Shown here: one piece after another, positions 1 to 6,389 of the stretch
How the letters are laid out: each line of letters begins with the position of its first letter
Numbering within the stretch: the first letter of the stretch is position 1
NCBI GenBank assembly: GCA_963640745.1
Contig: CAVIBB010000105.1
Coordinates: 1-7,316, forward strand
Reading direction: 5' to 3'
DNA length: 7,316 bases
Source of the DNA: Paratractidigestivibacter sp963640745
GTDB taxonomy: Bacteria > Actinomycetota > Coriobacteriia > Coriobacteriales > Atopobiaceae
Notes under the pieces: model-generated
The model's input: only the letters and a program-made list of their open reading frames with translations
The model's database searches: none
Told to the model about the DNA's origin: nothing
Program-made: the position numbers and the translations under genes

Positions 1-1
1 C

Positions 2-2527
2 TACCGAAACGCCATCAACCAGTACAAGTTCGAGCGTGACTGCAAGTCTCGCCTGCTCGCGCCCAAGATCGGCGCGCTCGCGCACTTCGCCGTCGACCTC
101 AACAACGTCTACGCGTGCGCCGACCTTAGGGGCAAGGACTCCAAGTTCCTGCCGTTCAACCGGGGTGTCCGCGTGGAGGGGGCCGCCCACGAGACCCGCT
201 CCGGCAATCCGGTCAGCCGCGACGGCATCCCCTCGTCCTACCTGTGGGAGGAGGTCCTCACCAAGGGCACGGTCTTCTCGCTCATCTACGACTTCGTCTA
301 CTACGCCCGCGACCGCAAGACCAAGAAGAGGAAGAACGAGCGCCCCATCTTCCCGCGCTACCAGCAGCTGCGCGCCGTCACGCGCGTCACCGACGACATA
401 CGCAGAAACCGCACGGCGCGCGACTACCTCATCGAGCACAGCGCCGGCTCCGGCAAGACCAACACCATCTGCTGGCTCGCCCACAAGCTCTCGGGCCTCT
501 ATGCCGAGGGCGACGACGCGCCGCTGTTCTCCAAGGTCCTCATCGTCACCGACCGCATCGTGGTCGACCGCCAGCTCCAGGCCGCAGTGCTCGACATGGC
601 CAAGGTCTCCGGCACCGTCAAGGTTATCGACTCCGAGGGCCTCGCCGACTCCCACGGCGAGACCAGCAAGTCGGGCAAGCTCGCCCGCGCCCTCGCCGGC
701 GGCTACCGCATCGTCGTGTGCACCATGGCCACGTTCCTCAAGCTCGAGCGCGGCACCTTCGACGGCACCGGCTCCCACTTCGCCGTCCTTATCGACGAGG
801 CGCACGGCTCGACCTCCGGCGAGACCATGGCCGCCGTCAACGGCGCCCTCTCCGACGTCGACGTGCAGGAGCCGTCGGCCATCGACCGAGTGTCCGACCT
901 CATCAGCGAGGACATCGCCCGCTCGGGCCGTCAGCGCAACGTGACCGTCATAGGCTTCACGGCCACGCCCACCGGCCGCACTCTCGACATGTTCGGCACC
1001 CTCAACGCCGAGGGCAAGAAGGAGGCCTTCGACCTCTACTCCATGCGCCAGGCCATCGAGGAGGGCTTCATCGTCGACGTGACCTCGAACTACACCACCT
1101 ACGACTCGTTCTGCAAGGTGGTGAAGTCGGTCCCCGACGACCCCGAGCTCGAGACCACGGCCGCCAAGCGGCAGCTCGCGCACCTCATCGCCTGCAACGA
1201 CGGGACCGTGGACAGGCAGCTCGACGTCATGGTCAAGCACTTCACGGAGAAGGTGGCGGGCGACTTGGGCGGAAGGGCGAAGGCCATGATCGTCACCTCG
1301 AGCCGCGAGGCCGCCGTGCGCTACCGGCTCGCCTATGACAGGGTGCGGGCCAGCCACATGCGCCAGCTCGGCCGCATGCAGGCCCTCGTTGCCTTCTCCG
1401 GCGAGATCGTCGTCGACGGCGAGAAGTACACGGAACGAGGCATGAACGGAGGCCTCGAAGAGGACAAGCTGCCGGAGCTCTTCGCCGGCGACGACTACCG
1501 CATCCTCATCGTGGCCGACAAGTACCAGACCGGCTTCGACGAGCCGCTTCTCTCGGCGATGTACGTGGCGAAAAAGCTGCACGGGCTCACGGCGGTCCAG
1601 ACGCTCAGCCGCCTCAACCGCATCTGCCCGCCTTATGAGAAGACGCCCTACGTCCTCGACTTCGTCAACTCCTACGAGGACATCGCCGACGCGTTCGCGC
1701 CCTACTACGAGAACACGGTGCTCGAGAACCCGCTCACCTACTCCGACCTCAAGGAGACGGAGCGGCACCTCGAGGAGCTGAACGTCCTGGACGCCGACGA
1801 TGTGCGTGAGTTCTACGCCCTCCTCGGCAAGGCCCGCCCCACGGACGCGGACAAGCGCCGCATGTGGGGCATGCTCAACTGCGCAGCCGCCACCGTAAAG
1901 GCGATGGAGGAGGACGAGGCCGACCTGGCCCGCCGAATCATCCGCCACTTCATCAAGCAGTACGCCTTCCTCATCATGGCCTCGCCCTTCACCGACGAGT
2001 ACATGCACATGGAGTACCGCTTCTGCCAATGCCTCATCCGCGAGATAGCCAAGGCCGGCAGGCATGAGAACGGCATCGACATCTCGGATAAGGTCGAATT
2101 CAAGGACTTCAAAGTAAAAAAGTCGGCCGAGCACAAGGACGAGGGGCTCAAGGCCTCCCCGGAGGTGTCCGTAGCGCGCGGAGTCGGCATGGGGCTCTCC
2201 CCGGACACGATGGAAACGCTGTCCAAGATCATCGCCGACTGGAACGCCAGGTTCGGCACGAGCTTCGACACCAATGTCGCCGCGAGCTCCCTCATGTCGC
2301 TGAGGGGCACGCTCCAGGGGAATGAGGGGCTCAAGCGCAGCGCCAAGGCCAACTCAAAGCAGGACTTCACCAACACCGTTGACGACCAGACCGAGGACGC
2401 CCTGGTCGAGAACTACGACAAGCACCAGGAGTTCTACCAGTTCCTGCTCAACCACGCCGACGTGCGCAAGGACCTCGTCCACCTGCTCGTCGACGACCTC
2501 TACAACGGACTGCGCCGGGAAGAATAG
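2..2527 (+). CDS. hsdR: Type I restriction enzyme R subunit (HsdR), 5'-truncated by window
   Basis: This is the motor and cleavage subunit of a Type I restriction-modification complex (HsdR2M2S), which translocates DNA by ATP hydrolysis and cuts unmethylated foreign DNA. The frame is open from base 2, giving 841 visible residues. A GTG at 173 is in frame, but conserved HsdR sequence precedes it (FLPFNRG), so the true start is upstream. The PD-(D/E)XK nuclease domain expected at the N-terminus lies mostly or wholly outside. Visible in order: YLWEEVL (about 239-259), Walker A SAGSGKT (440-460), DEAH box (794-805), GFTATP motif III (953-970), a TGFDEPLL segment and QTLSRLNR motif VI (1598-1621), then a helical C-terminal region ending in TAG. 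All superfamily 2 helicase motifs look intact. hsdM and hsdS are not in the window and would be expected upstream. Very strong C-ending codon bias. Family assignment is secure. Confidence 0.96.
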   Translation, partial: YRNAINQYKFERDCKSRLLAPKIGALAHFAVDLNNVYACADLRGKDSKFLPFNRGVRVEGAAHETRSGNPVSRDGIPSSYLWEEVLTKGTVFSLIYDFVYYARDRKTKKRKNERPIFPRYQQLRAVTRVTDDIRRNRTARDYLIEHSAGSGKTNTICWLAHKLSGLYAEGDDAPLFSKVLIVTDRIVVDRQLQAAVLDMAKVSGTVKVIDSEGLADSHGETSKSGKLARALAGGYRIVVCTMATFLKLERGTFDGTGSHFAVLIDEAHGSTSGETMAAVNGALSDVDVQEPSAIDRVSDLISEDIARSGRQRNVTVIGFTATPTGRTLDMFGTLNAEGKKEAFDLYSMRQAIEEGFIVDVTSNYTTYDSFCKVVKSVPDDPELETTAAKRQLAHLIACNDGTVDRQLDVMVKHFTEKVAGDLGGRAKAMIVTSSREAAVRYRLAYDRVRASHMRQLGRMQALVAFSGEIVVDGEKYTERGMNGGLEEDKLPELFAGDDYRILIVADKYQTGFDEPLLSAMYVAKKLHGLTAVQTLSRLNRICPPYEKTPYVLDFVNSYEDIADAFAPYYENTVLENPLTYSDLKETERHLEELNVLDADDVREFYALLGKARPTDADKRRMWGMLNCAAATVKAMEEDEADLARRIIRHFIKQYAFLIMASPFTDEYMHMEYRFCQCLIREIAKAGRHENGIDISDKVEFKDFKVKKSAEHKDEGLKASPEVSVARGVGMGLSPDTMETLSKIIADWNARFGTSFDTNVAASSLMSLRGTLQGNEGLKRSAKANSKQDFTNTVDDQTEDALVENYDKHQEFYQFLLNHADVRKDLVHLLVDDLYNGLRREE

Positions 2528-2601
2528 CCTCAGCGGCAAAGCTGCCACACCATAGGTCCACGAAGCGGGGGCGGGGCCGACTTACCAGGCCAAGAGGGGC
2601 T

Positions 2602-2622
2602 GGCCGCCCAAGCGGGGCGGTC
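2602..2622. repeat. GC-rich hairpin between convergent hsdR and mobC
   Basis: GGCCGCCC (2602-2609) pairs with GGGCGGTC (2615-2622) around a five-base loop, with one G-T pair. It lies in the 148-bp gap between the two converging genes. There is no T-run on either strand, so it is not a typical intrinsic terminator, but it could act as a bidirectional transcription barrier. Function is inference. Confidence 0.35.
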
Positions 2623-2675
2623 GGGCTGGGCCCCGAAGATGAAGAAGGCCGTCGCTGGCTTGGGAATCTGAGCGA

Positions 2676-3065
2676 CTACGGCATCTCGCCCTCTTCCTCG
2701 TTAAGAACGACGCCGTGCTTGGCCATCTCCTTGCGCAGCGCGATGATCGCGTCGGCGACTTGCTCGAACGCCTCCGTCTCTTTACTAAGGACGCGTCGAG
2801 TCATCACCGAATCGTATGAGTGGGCGCCGTACGTGTTCAGGAACTTCATGAGCTGGTTGAGGTTTGCTCCCTGCTTCGTCAGCTCATACGGGGCCTGCCT
2901 GAGCGGTTCGATGTTCACGATGCGGACGAAGCCGCCTTCGGGATGGATGAGAAGCGTTCGCGCAAAGTCCGACGCGGTCATGTGATAGTGCTCGGCCCGC
3001 TTTTTGAGGAGTCTCTTCTCCGTTGCGGTCACGCGGATGAAAATGCGCTCTGACTTGGGCTCCAC
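2676..3065 (-). CDS. mobC: MobC-like relaxosome accessory protein (ribbon-helix-helix)
   Basis: Predicted 129-residue DNA-binding protein of the MobC family, which binds oriT and helps the MobA relaxase open the strands at the nick site during plasmid or integrative element mobilization. Residues 6-37 (ERIFIRVTATEK, then TASDFARTLL) fit a beta strand plus two helices of a ribbon-helix-helix domain. The family signature is GANLNQLMKFLNTYG at about 66-80, followed by a C-terminal helical stretch and an acidic tail. The start is a GTG; an in-frame TAG lies four codons upstream, so no longer start is possible, and only a weak AGTAGG-like ribosome site precedes it. Length is normal for MobC. It is odd that no relaxase gene follows: the strand runs straight into the 3' end of hsdR, so mobC is an orphan, probably a relic of a mobilizable element. 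It could instead act as a plain repressor. Confidence 0.82.
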   Translation of the reverse strand: MEPKSERIFIRVTATEKRLLKKRAEHYHMTASDFARTLLIHPEGGFVRIVNIEPLRQAPYELTKQGANLNQLMKFLNTYGAHSYDSVMTRRVLSKETEAFEQVADAIIALRKEMAKHGVVLNEEEGEMP

Positions 3066-3087
3066 GAAGGTTGCCTACTTCGAATCC

Positions 3088-3167
3088 AAAGGAGGCGGGT
3101 TGCTGACGTGATCCGCCGCACGTTCCGACCACCCGACGAGGGCGGCGTCGTCAATCTTGCGCAATAG
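3088..3167 (+). other. Possible 19-codon leader ORF with strong ribosome site
   Basis: AAAGGAGG at 3088-3095 is followed after 12 bases by GTG (3108) opening 19 codons that end at TAG (3165-3167), directly followed by a second TAG. It lies in the same frame as the DUF4143 gene starting at 3186. It could be a small leader peptide, or the ribosome site of a gene whose body was deleted. The spacing is longer than ideal and the peptide is unrecognised. Confidence 0.2.
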
Positions 3168-3185
3168 TAGGCGTATCTATCAAAA

Positions 3186-3857
3186 ATGCTAGATAAGGCT
3201 ATCATCGAGGATCGCTGGCGCGAGTATATGCGCGACTCCATCGTTGAGGCGACTATATCGCGCGATGTTCTGCAGATGGAAGACGTGCGCAAGCCCGCGC
3301 TTATGAGGGCGTTGTTCGAGCTGGGGGCGCAATACTCCGCCCAGGAGATTTCGTATCGCAAGCTGCTTGGCCAGCTTGACGATAAGGGCAACACCGACGT
3401 CATCCGGCATTACCTTGACCTGCTTTCCAGGGCAGGGATGATGAGCGGCCTGCAGAAGTTCGACTCAAAGCAGATTCGCTCGCGCGCGAGTTCGCCCAGG
3501 CTGATGGTGCACGACCCCTCCCTGATGTCGGCGATGTGGAGAGGGACGGGAGACCTTCTCGCCGACCCATCGCTGCGCGGGCACTTGGTCGAGACGGCGG
3601 TGGGGGCGCGCCTTATCGCTCGGTCTGCGCTCGAGGGGTTCGACCTTTATTGGTGGCGCGACGGCAACCTTGAGGTGGACTTTGTTGCCAAGAGGAGCGA
3701 CGGAGCCCTGGCCGCCATCGAGGTGAAGAGCGGCCGCGTATCCAAAAGCGGCATGGGGGAGTTCCTCAAGCTCAATCCTGATGCAAAACCAATGGTTGTC
3801 GGCGACAGGAACATCTCCGTGGAGGATTTCCTTCGAGATGAGGTCGAGCTGTTCTAG
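3186..3857 (+). pseudogene. DUF4143 C-terminal half of an AAA_14/DUF4143 ATPase, ATPase domain missing
   Basis: The 223-residue product matches the C-terminal part of the widespread 'ATP-binding protein, AAA_14 + DUF4143' family, usually about 400 residues with a P-loop ATPase first. What remains starts at the typical junction (EDRWREYMRDSIVEATISRDVL, residues 8-29, at the normal domain boundary), continues through the winged-helix-like segment (SAQEISYRKLLGQL, 51-64), and ends in a PD-(D/E)XK-like core: VETAVG (135-140), EVDF (163-166) and IEVKSG (178-183). No Walker A or B motif exists anywhere in the product. Upstream in the same frame are two tandem TAG codons (3165-3170), and no AAA sequence is recognisable in other frames, so the N-terminal half seems deleted rather than frameshifted. 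The ATG has no good ribosome site. The cellular role of the family is uncertain. Either a decayed gene or, less likely, a stand-alone nuclease-like protein. Confidence 0.72.
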
Positions 3858-3906
3858 CATTGTGATCTTCACGGGCCCTTCCTTCGGACGAACCTCATGG
3901 TAGTTG

Positions 3907-3930
3907 CCCAAGAAGCCTGAGCTTCTGGGG
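3907..3930. repeat. Inverted repeat (hairpin) after the DUF4143 gene
   Basis: AGAAGC (3911-3916) pairs with GCTTCT (3921-3926) around a CTGA loop; beyond one mismatch the stem continues as CCC/GGG (3907-3909 with 3928-3930). It lies 50 bases past the DUF4143 stop codon. Only two Ts follow on the plus strand, so it is at best a weak terminator. Confidence 0.35.
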
Positions 3931-3999
3931 TTCAACCAATCTGCGCCGCCGGGGACCCAAGATGCAGAAAGAACGAGTGGAATGGCGCGAGAAGTCCGC

Positions 4000-4074
4000 C
4001 TAATGCTCGTCACGAATCCTCTTCACGTTGCGGCTCATCAGGTGACGGCCGAGGTTGCGGTTAAAGTCAATCAC
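4000..4074 (-). pseudogene. Possible C-terminal gene remnant, unidentified
   Basis: Within the 352-bp stretch between the DUF4143 stop and the transposase fragment, the minus strand reads VIDFNRNLGRHLMSRNVKR, then IRDEH and a TAG stop at 4002-4000. This looks like the basic helical end of a real protein, and it stops making sense at about 4075, where the IS-like segment seems to begin. I cannot name the family. The rest of 3858-4000 shows no coding signal I trust. Confidence 0.25.
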
Positions 4075-4345
4075 GGGACCCCGAAATTGTCCCCGATGCC
4101 GCCTGAAAGCCCAGGCCGCGGATTCCCGACACGCGGCGGCGCTCGAAAACGGGCGCGCGGGAGGTCCGGACGAATAGTTGGACGCCTCGGCGTCCGGTTA
4201 GGAGTCCGAATGTACGACAGGGAAACGGTCGAGCTCGCGCTGCTGGGTCTCTCGGAGGGCATGTCCGCGGCGGTGTGCGCCAGGGACCTCGGCCTGGGCG
4301 ACACGACGGTGCGAGGCTGGGCCTGGCGGCCTGATCCGTCCAAGA
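4075..4345 (+). mobile_element. Truncated IS3-like element, left part only
   Basis: The proposed remnant begins near 4075, where GGGACCCCGAAATTGTCCCC resembles an IS terminal region with a short GGGAC/GTCCC inverted pair (4075-4079, 4089-4093), and ends where the transposase reading loses sense, around 4345. The right end, OrfB and a matching terminal inverted repeat are all absent from the window. The boundary positions are estimates; the call rests mainly on the OrfA fragment at 4210. Confidence 0.4.
4166..4197. repeat. Nested inverted repeats upstream of the transposase fragment
   Basis: GGACGCC (4180-4186) and GGCGTCC (4189-4195) form a tight perfect inverted repeat, while CCGGACG (4166-4172) pairs equally well with CGTCCGG (4191-4197). 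The two pairings exclude each other. The repeat ends just before the transposase ribosome site. Such structures in IS elements can block translation from read-through transcripts; whether this one does is inference. Confidence 0.45.
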
Positions 4346-4398
4346 AAACGTCCAGACACCCCGCAGGGCTCCCCGCCTTCACGGGCTGGGCTGAATAG
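4210..4398 (+). pseudogene. IS3-like transposase OrfA, N-terminal fragment
   Basis: ATG at 4210 follows AGGAG (4200-4204) by five bases and opens 62 codons. Residues 1-45 read as a helix-turn-helix of the OrfA type: MYDRETVELAL, then EGMSAAVCARDLGLGDTTV and RGWA, where the SAAVCARDLGL and TTVRGWA parts would be the two DNA-contact helices. In intact copies this domain is followed by more OrfA sequence and by OrfB with the DDE catalytic core. Here the reading after about residue 46 (PAGLPAFTGWAE) looks unrelated to OrfA and ends at a chance stop at 4396-4398. The fragment cannot encode an active transposase. Confidence is good that it is an IS-type HTH, moderate for the IS3 family. Confidence 0.6.
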
Positions 4399-4465
4399 CC
4401 CCTCTGAGCTTCTTCTTCCATTCGATCGGCGATTGCCTCCTGAACAGGCGAGCAGTCCTCAGCGA

Positions 4466-5317
4466 TTACAGAAAAGGCGTTATGGACACCATGATTTCCC
4501 GTACGGCATCGAGCGTTTCCTCGAAAGACAAGCTTGCGGCGTAAGAGTGCTTCGAGGCGTACGTCCGCCATTGCCGGCGAAGGCCAGCATCCGCCCTCAT
4601 GCCATCGATGATTTCCTCGCGACGCTCGACCGCCTCCCGGCTGTTGCGCTTCTCGCACGTCGCCGCAAGGGCCTGGGCGAGGGTGTGGGCATGGACCGCA
4701 TGGCCCCGAACGCGCCAGAGCTCGTAGATATCGTAGAAGTCGCGGATACGCGTGGTCGCGACGTTCCTCGCCAGGACGGTCTCGATCTTCTCGGCCAACA
4801 CGGTTTCCAGCGGGTAAGCCATGACCATCGCAGACCCCTCGTCGAACACGAACGGGTACTCGTACGCTATGGCGCTGGGCGTGATCTTGTCCCCGGTCGT
4901 CACGTCGACCGTGAGCGGGACGGCCAACGGGTCGTAGCAAGCGCGCAGGAACACCCGGATGCCCGGGTACTCGTCCGCCTCGCGGATATCGTCCGTGCGC
5001 AGCAGCTCAAAGGAAAGATCGTCTTCTGCGTCTATCGCGCAGATCTCGCCGAACACCTCGGCGGCCTTCGAATGGGTTAGGGTGAAGCCCCTCACGGTGG
5101 TGTCGAGGTCCTTCGTGGTGCGCCTGTCCACGCCGATGAGAGACCCGATGAGCATGCCGCCCTTCACGATGATGCAATCGCGCCAAGATGATCTGGAAAT
5201 TCGGTCGATCAGGCGCTCGAGCATGTAGTTCTGCAGCATCAGCTGGGGCGACACGCCCGCCGCCTTCGCCCTGTTGTTGATGAGCGCCTTGAGCTGCATG
5301 GCGTTCCTGGTTTTCAA
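4466..5317 (-). CDS. abiEii: AbiEii/AbiGii-family nucleotidyltransferase toxin
   Basis: Predicted 283-residue toxin of an AbiE-type toxin-antitoxin (abortive infection) system, a cytoplasmic nucleotidyltransferase (DUF1814); family members slow growth, and at least one related toxin modifies tRNA. Motif I is VKGGMLIG (51-58) followed by RRTTKDLD (65-72) with paired aspartates D70 and D72. A third acidic residue is in LTVDVTTGD (D138). Then come YPLETVLAEKIETVLAR (168-184) and RDFYDIYEL (192-200), the conserved lysine and RDxxD segments. I chose the TTG start at 5317: GGAGGT lies six bases before it, and TTGA overlaps the antitoxin stop, giving translational coupling. The first ATG (5299) is six codons in and has no such site. 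All motifs are intact, so it should be active. It ends close to the IS debris, with no clear terminator seen. Confidence 0.9.
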   Translation of the reverse strand: MKTRNAMQLKALINNRAKAAGVSPQLMLQNYMLERLIDRISRSSWRDCIIVKGGMLIGSLIGVDRRTTKDLDTTVRGFTLTHSKAAEVFGEICAIDAEDDLSFELLRTDDIREADEYPGIRVFLRACYDPLAVPLTVDVTTGDKITPSAIAYEYPFVFDEGSAMVMAYPLETVLAEKIETVLARNVATTRIRDFYDIYELWRVRGHAVHAHTLAQALAATCEKRNSREAVERREEIIDGMRADAGLRRQWRTYASKHSYAASLSFEETLDAVREIMVSITPFL

Positions 5318-5907
5318 AGCAGCACCTCCATGTATTTTCTCACCTTCGCGGCCACGCCGAGCTTGTCGGCGAACGACTGCAGCTTCGGCAGGTTGCGCCC
5401 TTTGGACGAAAAGTACGATCGGAACGCCGGGGAGAGCAGCTGCAGGTCGGGCGACGACGTGCCGCGCAACATGTCGCACAAGGTCCGTTCGGCGCAGTAG
5501 GCCCGCACCGCGTTGCCGTACGGCGTCGCGAGCTCGGAGAGACCAAGGTCGTGCAACCCCTCCGGCGATGATTTCGTCACGATGCCCTCCCTTTTCGCGG
5601 AGGACGGGTTGTAGCCCCTCGGGAAGCTCATCGTGAGCGACTCGGGCGCGGAGTCGCAAAGCCCGAGCAGGTAGAGCGCAGTATCGTGCGAGAACACGCC
5701 GCGCGTGAAGCGATGCTGCGCCACTACATATTCGTCTTCCCATGTGTCTGGCGTGCAGTACAAGCCTCGTTCGACCCTGACGAGGTCGTTGCGCTTCACC
5801 GCATCCGCGAGATCGCGACTTTGGATGCCGTTCTCCCCAGCCATTGACGCAGTCAAGAAGCCACCGTTCGCCGCAGCTATTTCCTTAATTCTTTTCGTTT
5901 TTGCCAT
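5314..5907 (-). CDS. abiEi: AbiEi-family antitoxin / transcriptional repressor
   Basis: Predicted 197-residue antitoxin paired with the downstream AbiEii toxin. In known AbiE systems (Type IV), the antitoxin has an N-terminal winged helix-turn-helix that represses its own promoter and a C-terminal domain needed for neutralising the toxin without stable complex formation. Residues 5-51 fit the winged helix: RIKEIAAANGGFLTA, GIQSRDLADAVKR, then the wing LVRVERGLYC. Residues about 60-150 match the family's second domain (HRFTRGVFSHDTALYLLGL, SFPRG, and AERTLCDMLRG). The ATG at 5907 is preceded by AAAGGA (5917-5912). The last codons contain the ribosome site of the toxin gene and the stop overlaps the toxin's TTG, so the two are one operon. 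Length is typical. A palindrome just upstream is the likely operator. Confidence 0.88.
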   Translation of the reverse strand: MAKTKRIKEIAAANGGFLTASMAGENGIQSRDLADAVKRNDLVRVERGLYCTPDTWEDEYVVAQHRFTRGVFSHDTALYLLGLCDSAPESLTMSFPRGYNPSSAKREGIVTKSSPEGLHDLGLSELATPYGNAVRAYCAERTLCDMLRGTSSPDLQLLSPAFRSYFSSKGRNLPKLQSFADKLGVAAKVRKYMEVLL

Positions 5908-5917
5908 CCCGTCCTTT

Positions 5918-5948
5918 CATGCTACATACCTTGCTGTATTGTAGCATG
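5918..5948 (-). promoter_or_regulatory. Promoter and palindromic operator of the abiEi-abiEii operon
   Basis: A perfect inverted repeat, CATGCTACA (5918-5926) and TGTAGCATG (5940-5948), separated by 13 bases, sits immediately before the antitoxin ribosome site. On the minus strand TACAAT (5943-5938) is a good -10 box lying partly inside one arm, so repressor binding would block RNA polymerase. I see no good -35 at the expected distance. Known AbiEi repressors bind inverted repeats in their own promoters, so autoregulation is a well-grounded inference. Confidence 0.65.
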
Positions 5949-6295
5949 GTAAATTCATAAGGGAGAACTATCCGAACGCAAGTGCCGCCCTGGCTACCGC
6001 GCCTCCTTGCGAGCGCGTACCCAGAAATCCGAGTCCATCGCAACAACGACCAGAAGGGCCGCCAAGGTCGAGGGTGCCCGATATTGTTTCAAGGCGTATT
6101 TAGGCGGCGTGATGCGACACATATCGGCAGCACCCGTACTGGATTAGTCACCGAGTGGGAGTAAGCGAGCAGGCGTTCGTCTCAGCTATATATAATGGCC
6201 GCTTTTTGTTGGGATGGGCCGCGCGTGAACATCGGACTGGTGCTGCTTATGCCTCTTGCTCATGAAGGCCTATGCGCCATCCTGCGTCAAAGGGT
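5949..6295. other. Gene-poor spacer between abiE and hipB
   Basis: No convincing gene is visible on either strand. It contains a perfect -10-like TATAAT at 6191-6196 with no matching -35, followed by a T5 run (6203-6207) with no stem. Short open frames on the plus strand, such as 6225-6302 (25 codons from GTG), lack ribosome sites. One minus-strand frame (5994-6122) is listed separately. This spacer separates the two divergently transcribed toxin-antitoxin loci. Confidence 0.5.
5994..6122 (-). other. Weak candidate small ORF, 42 codons
   Basis: ATG at 6122 opens a frame reading MCRITPPKYALKQYRAP, then a hydrophobic run STLAALLVVVAM, then DSDFWVRARKEAR and TAG. The amino-acid pattern (short hydrophobic helix followed by basic tail) is what a small membrane peptide would show, but there is no ribosome site and no recognised family. 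The in-frame stretch begins after a TAA nine codons upstream. It may equally be chance. Confidence 0.18.
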
Positions 6296-6362
6296 CGCAT
6301 AATATTGCGAATGGGGTTGACTCGCAATATTATGCGCCTTGCTACGCTCGCAAAATAATGCG
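6296..6362 (+). promoter_or_regulatory. Three operator-like palindromes at 26-bp spacing before hipB
   Basis: CGCATAATATTGCGA (6296-6310) is repeated as a perfect reverse complement at 6322-6336, and a third copy in the second orientation with two mismatches lies at 6348-6362. Each 15-mer is itself an imperfect palindrome (CGCA, six bases, TGCG), and the start-to-start distance is 26 bp both times. The third copy ends 16 bases before the hipB ribosome site. HipB proteins are dimeric HTH repressors that bind several palindromes in their own promoter, so these are very likely HipB operators, although the sequence differs from the E. coli TATCC-N8-GGATA type. Confidence 0.8.
6305..6333 (+). promoter_or_regulatory. 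Predicted hipB promoter overlapping operators
   Basis: TTGCGA (6305-6310) and TATTAT (6328-6333) are separated by exactly 17 bases, matching four of six and five of six consensus positions. The -35 lies within the first palindrome and the -10 within the second, so a repressor on either would exclude polymerase. A second -35-like TTGACT (6317-6322) lies between the two, but only a poor -10 follows it. Confidence 0.6.
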
Positions 6363-6389
6363 AATTCTGAGAACAAACGAGGAGGCACG

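Noticed and set aside
36..944. Long plus-strand open frame overlapping hsdR, rich in S, R, T, A and P
   Set aside because: Its composition is that of a shifted frame of a GC-rich gene; the hsdR frame carries all helicase motifs.
3922..3960. GGTTCAA T-loop-like string suggesting a tRNA
   Set aside because: No acceptor, D-arm or anticodon stem pairs can be built around it on either strand.
3904..4209. In-frame plus-strand extension upstream of the transposase fragment
   Set aside because: The transposase has its own ribosome site and ATG at 4210, and the upstream residues look non-coding.
4071..4940. Minus-strand 289-codon frame
   Set aside because: It overlaps abiEii in another frame and runs antisense through the IS fragment; no family features.
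5317..5743. Longer abiEii start extending into the antitoxin gene
   Set aside because: The extension is the antitoxin read in the wrong frame; the TTG at 5317 has a proper ribosome site and overlap.
6185..6210. TATAAT plus T-run as a promoter or terminator
   Set aside because: No -35 box at 16-18 bases, no stem before the T-run, and no gene directly downstream.
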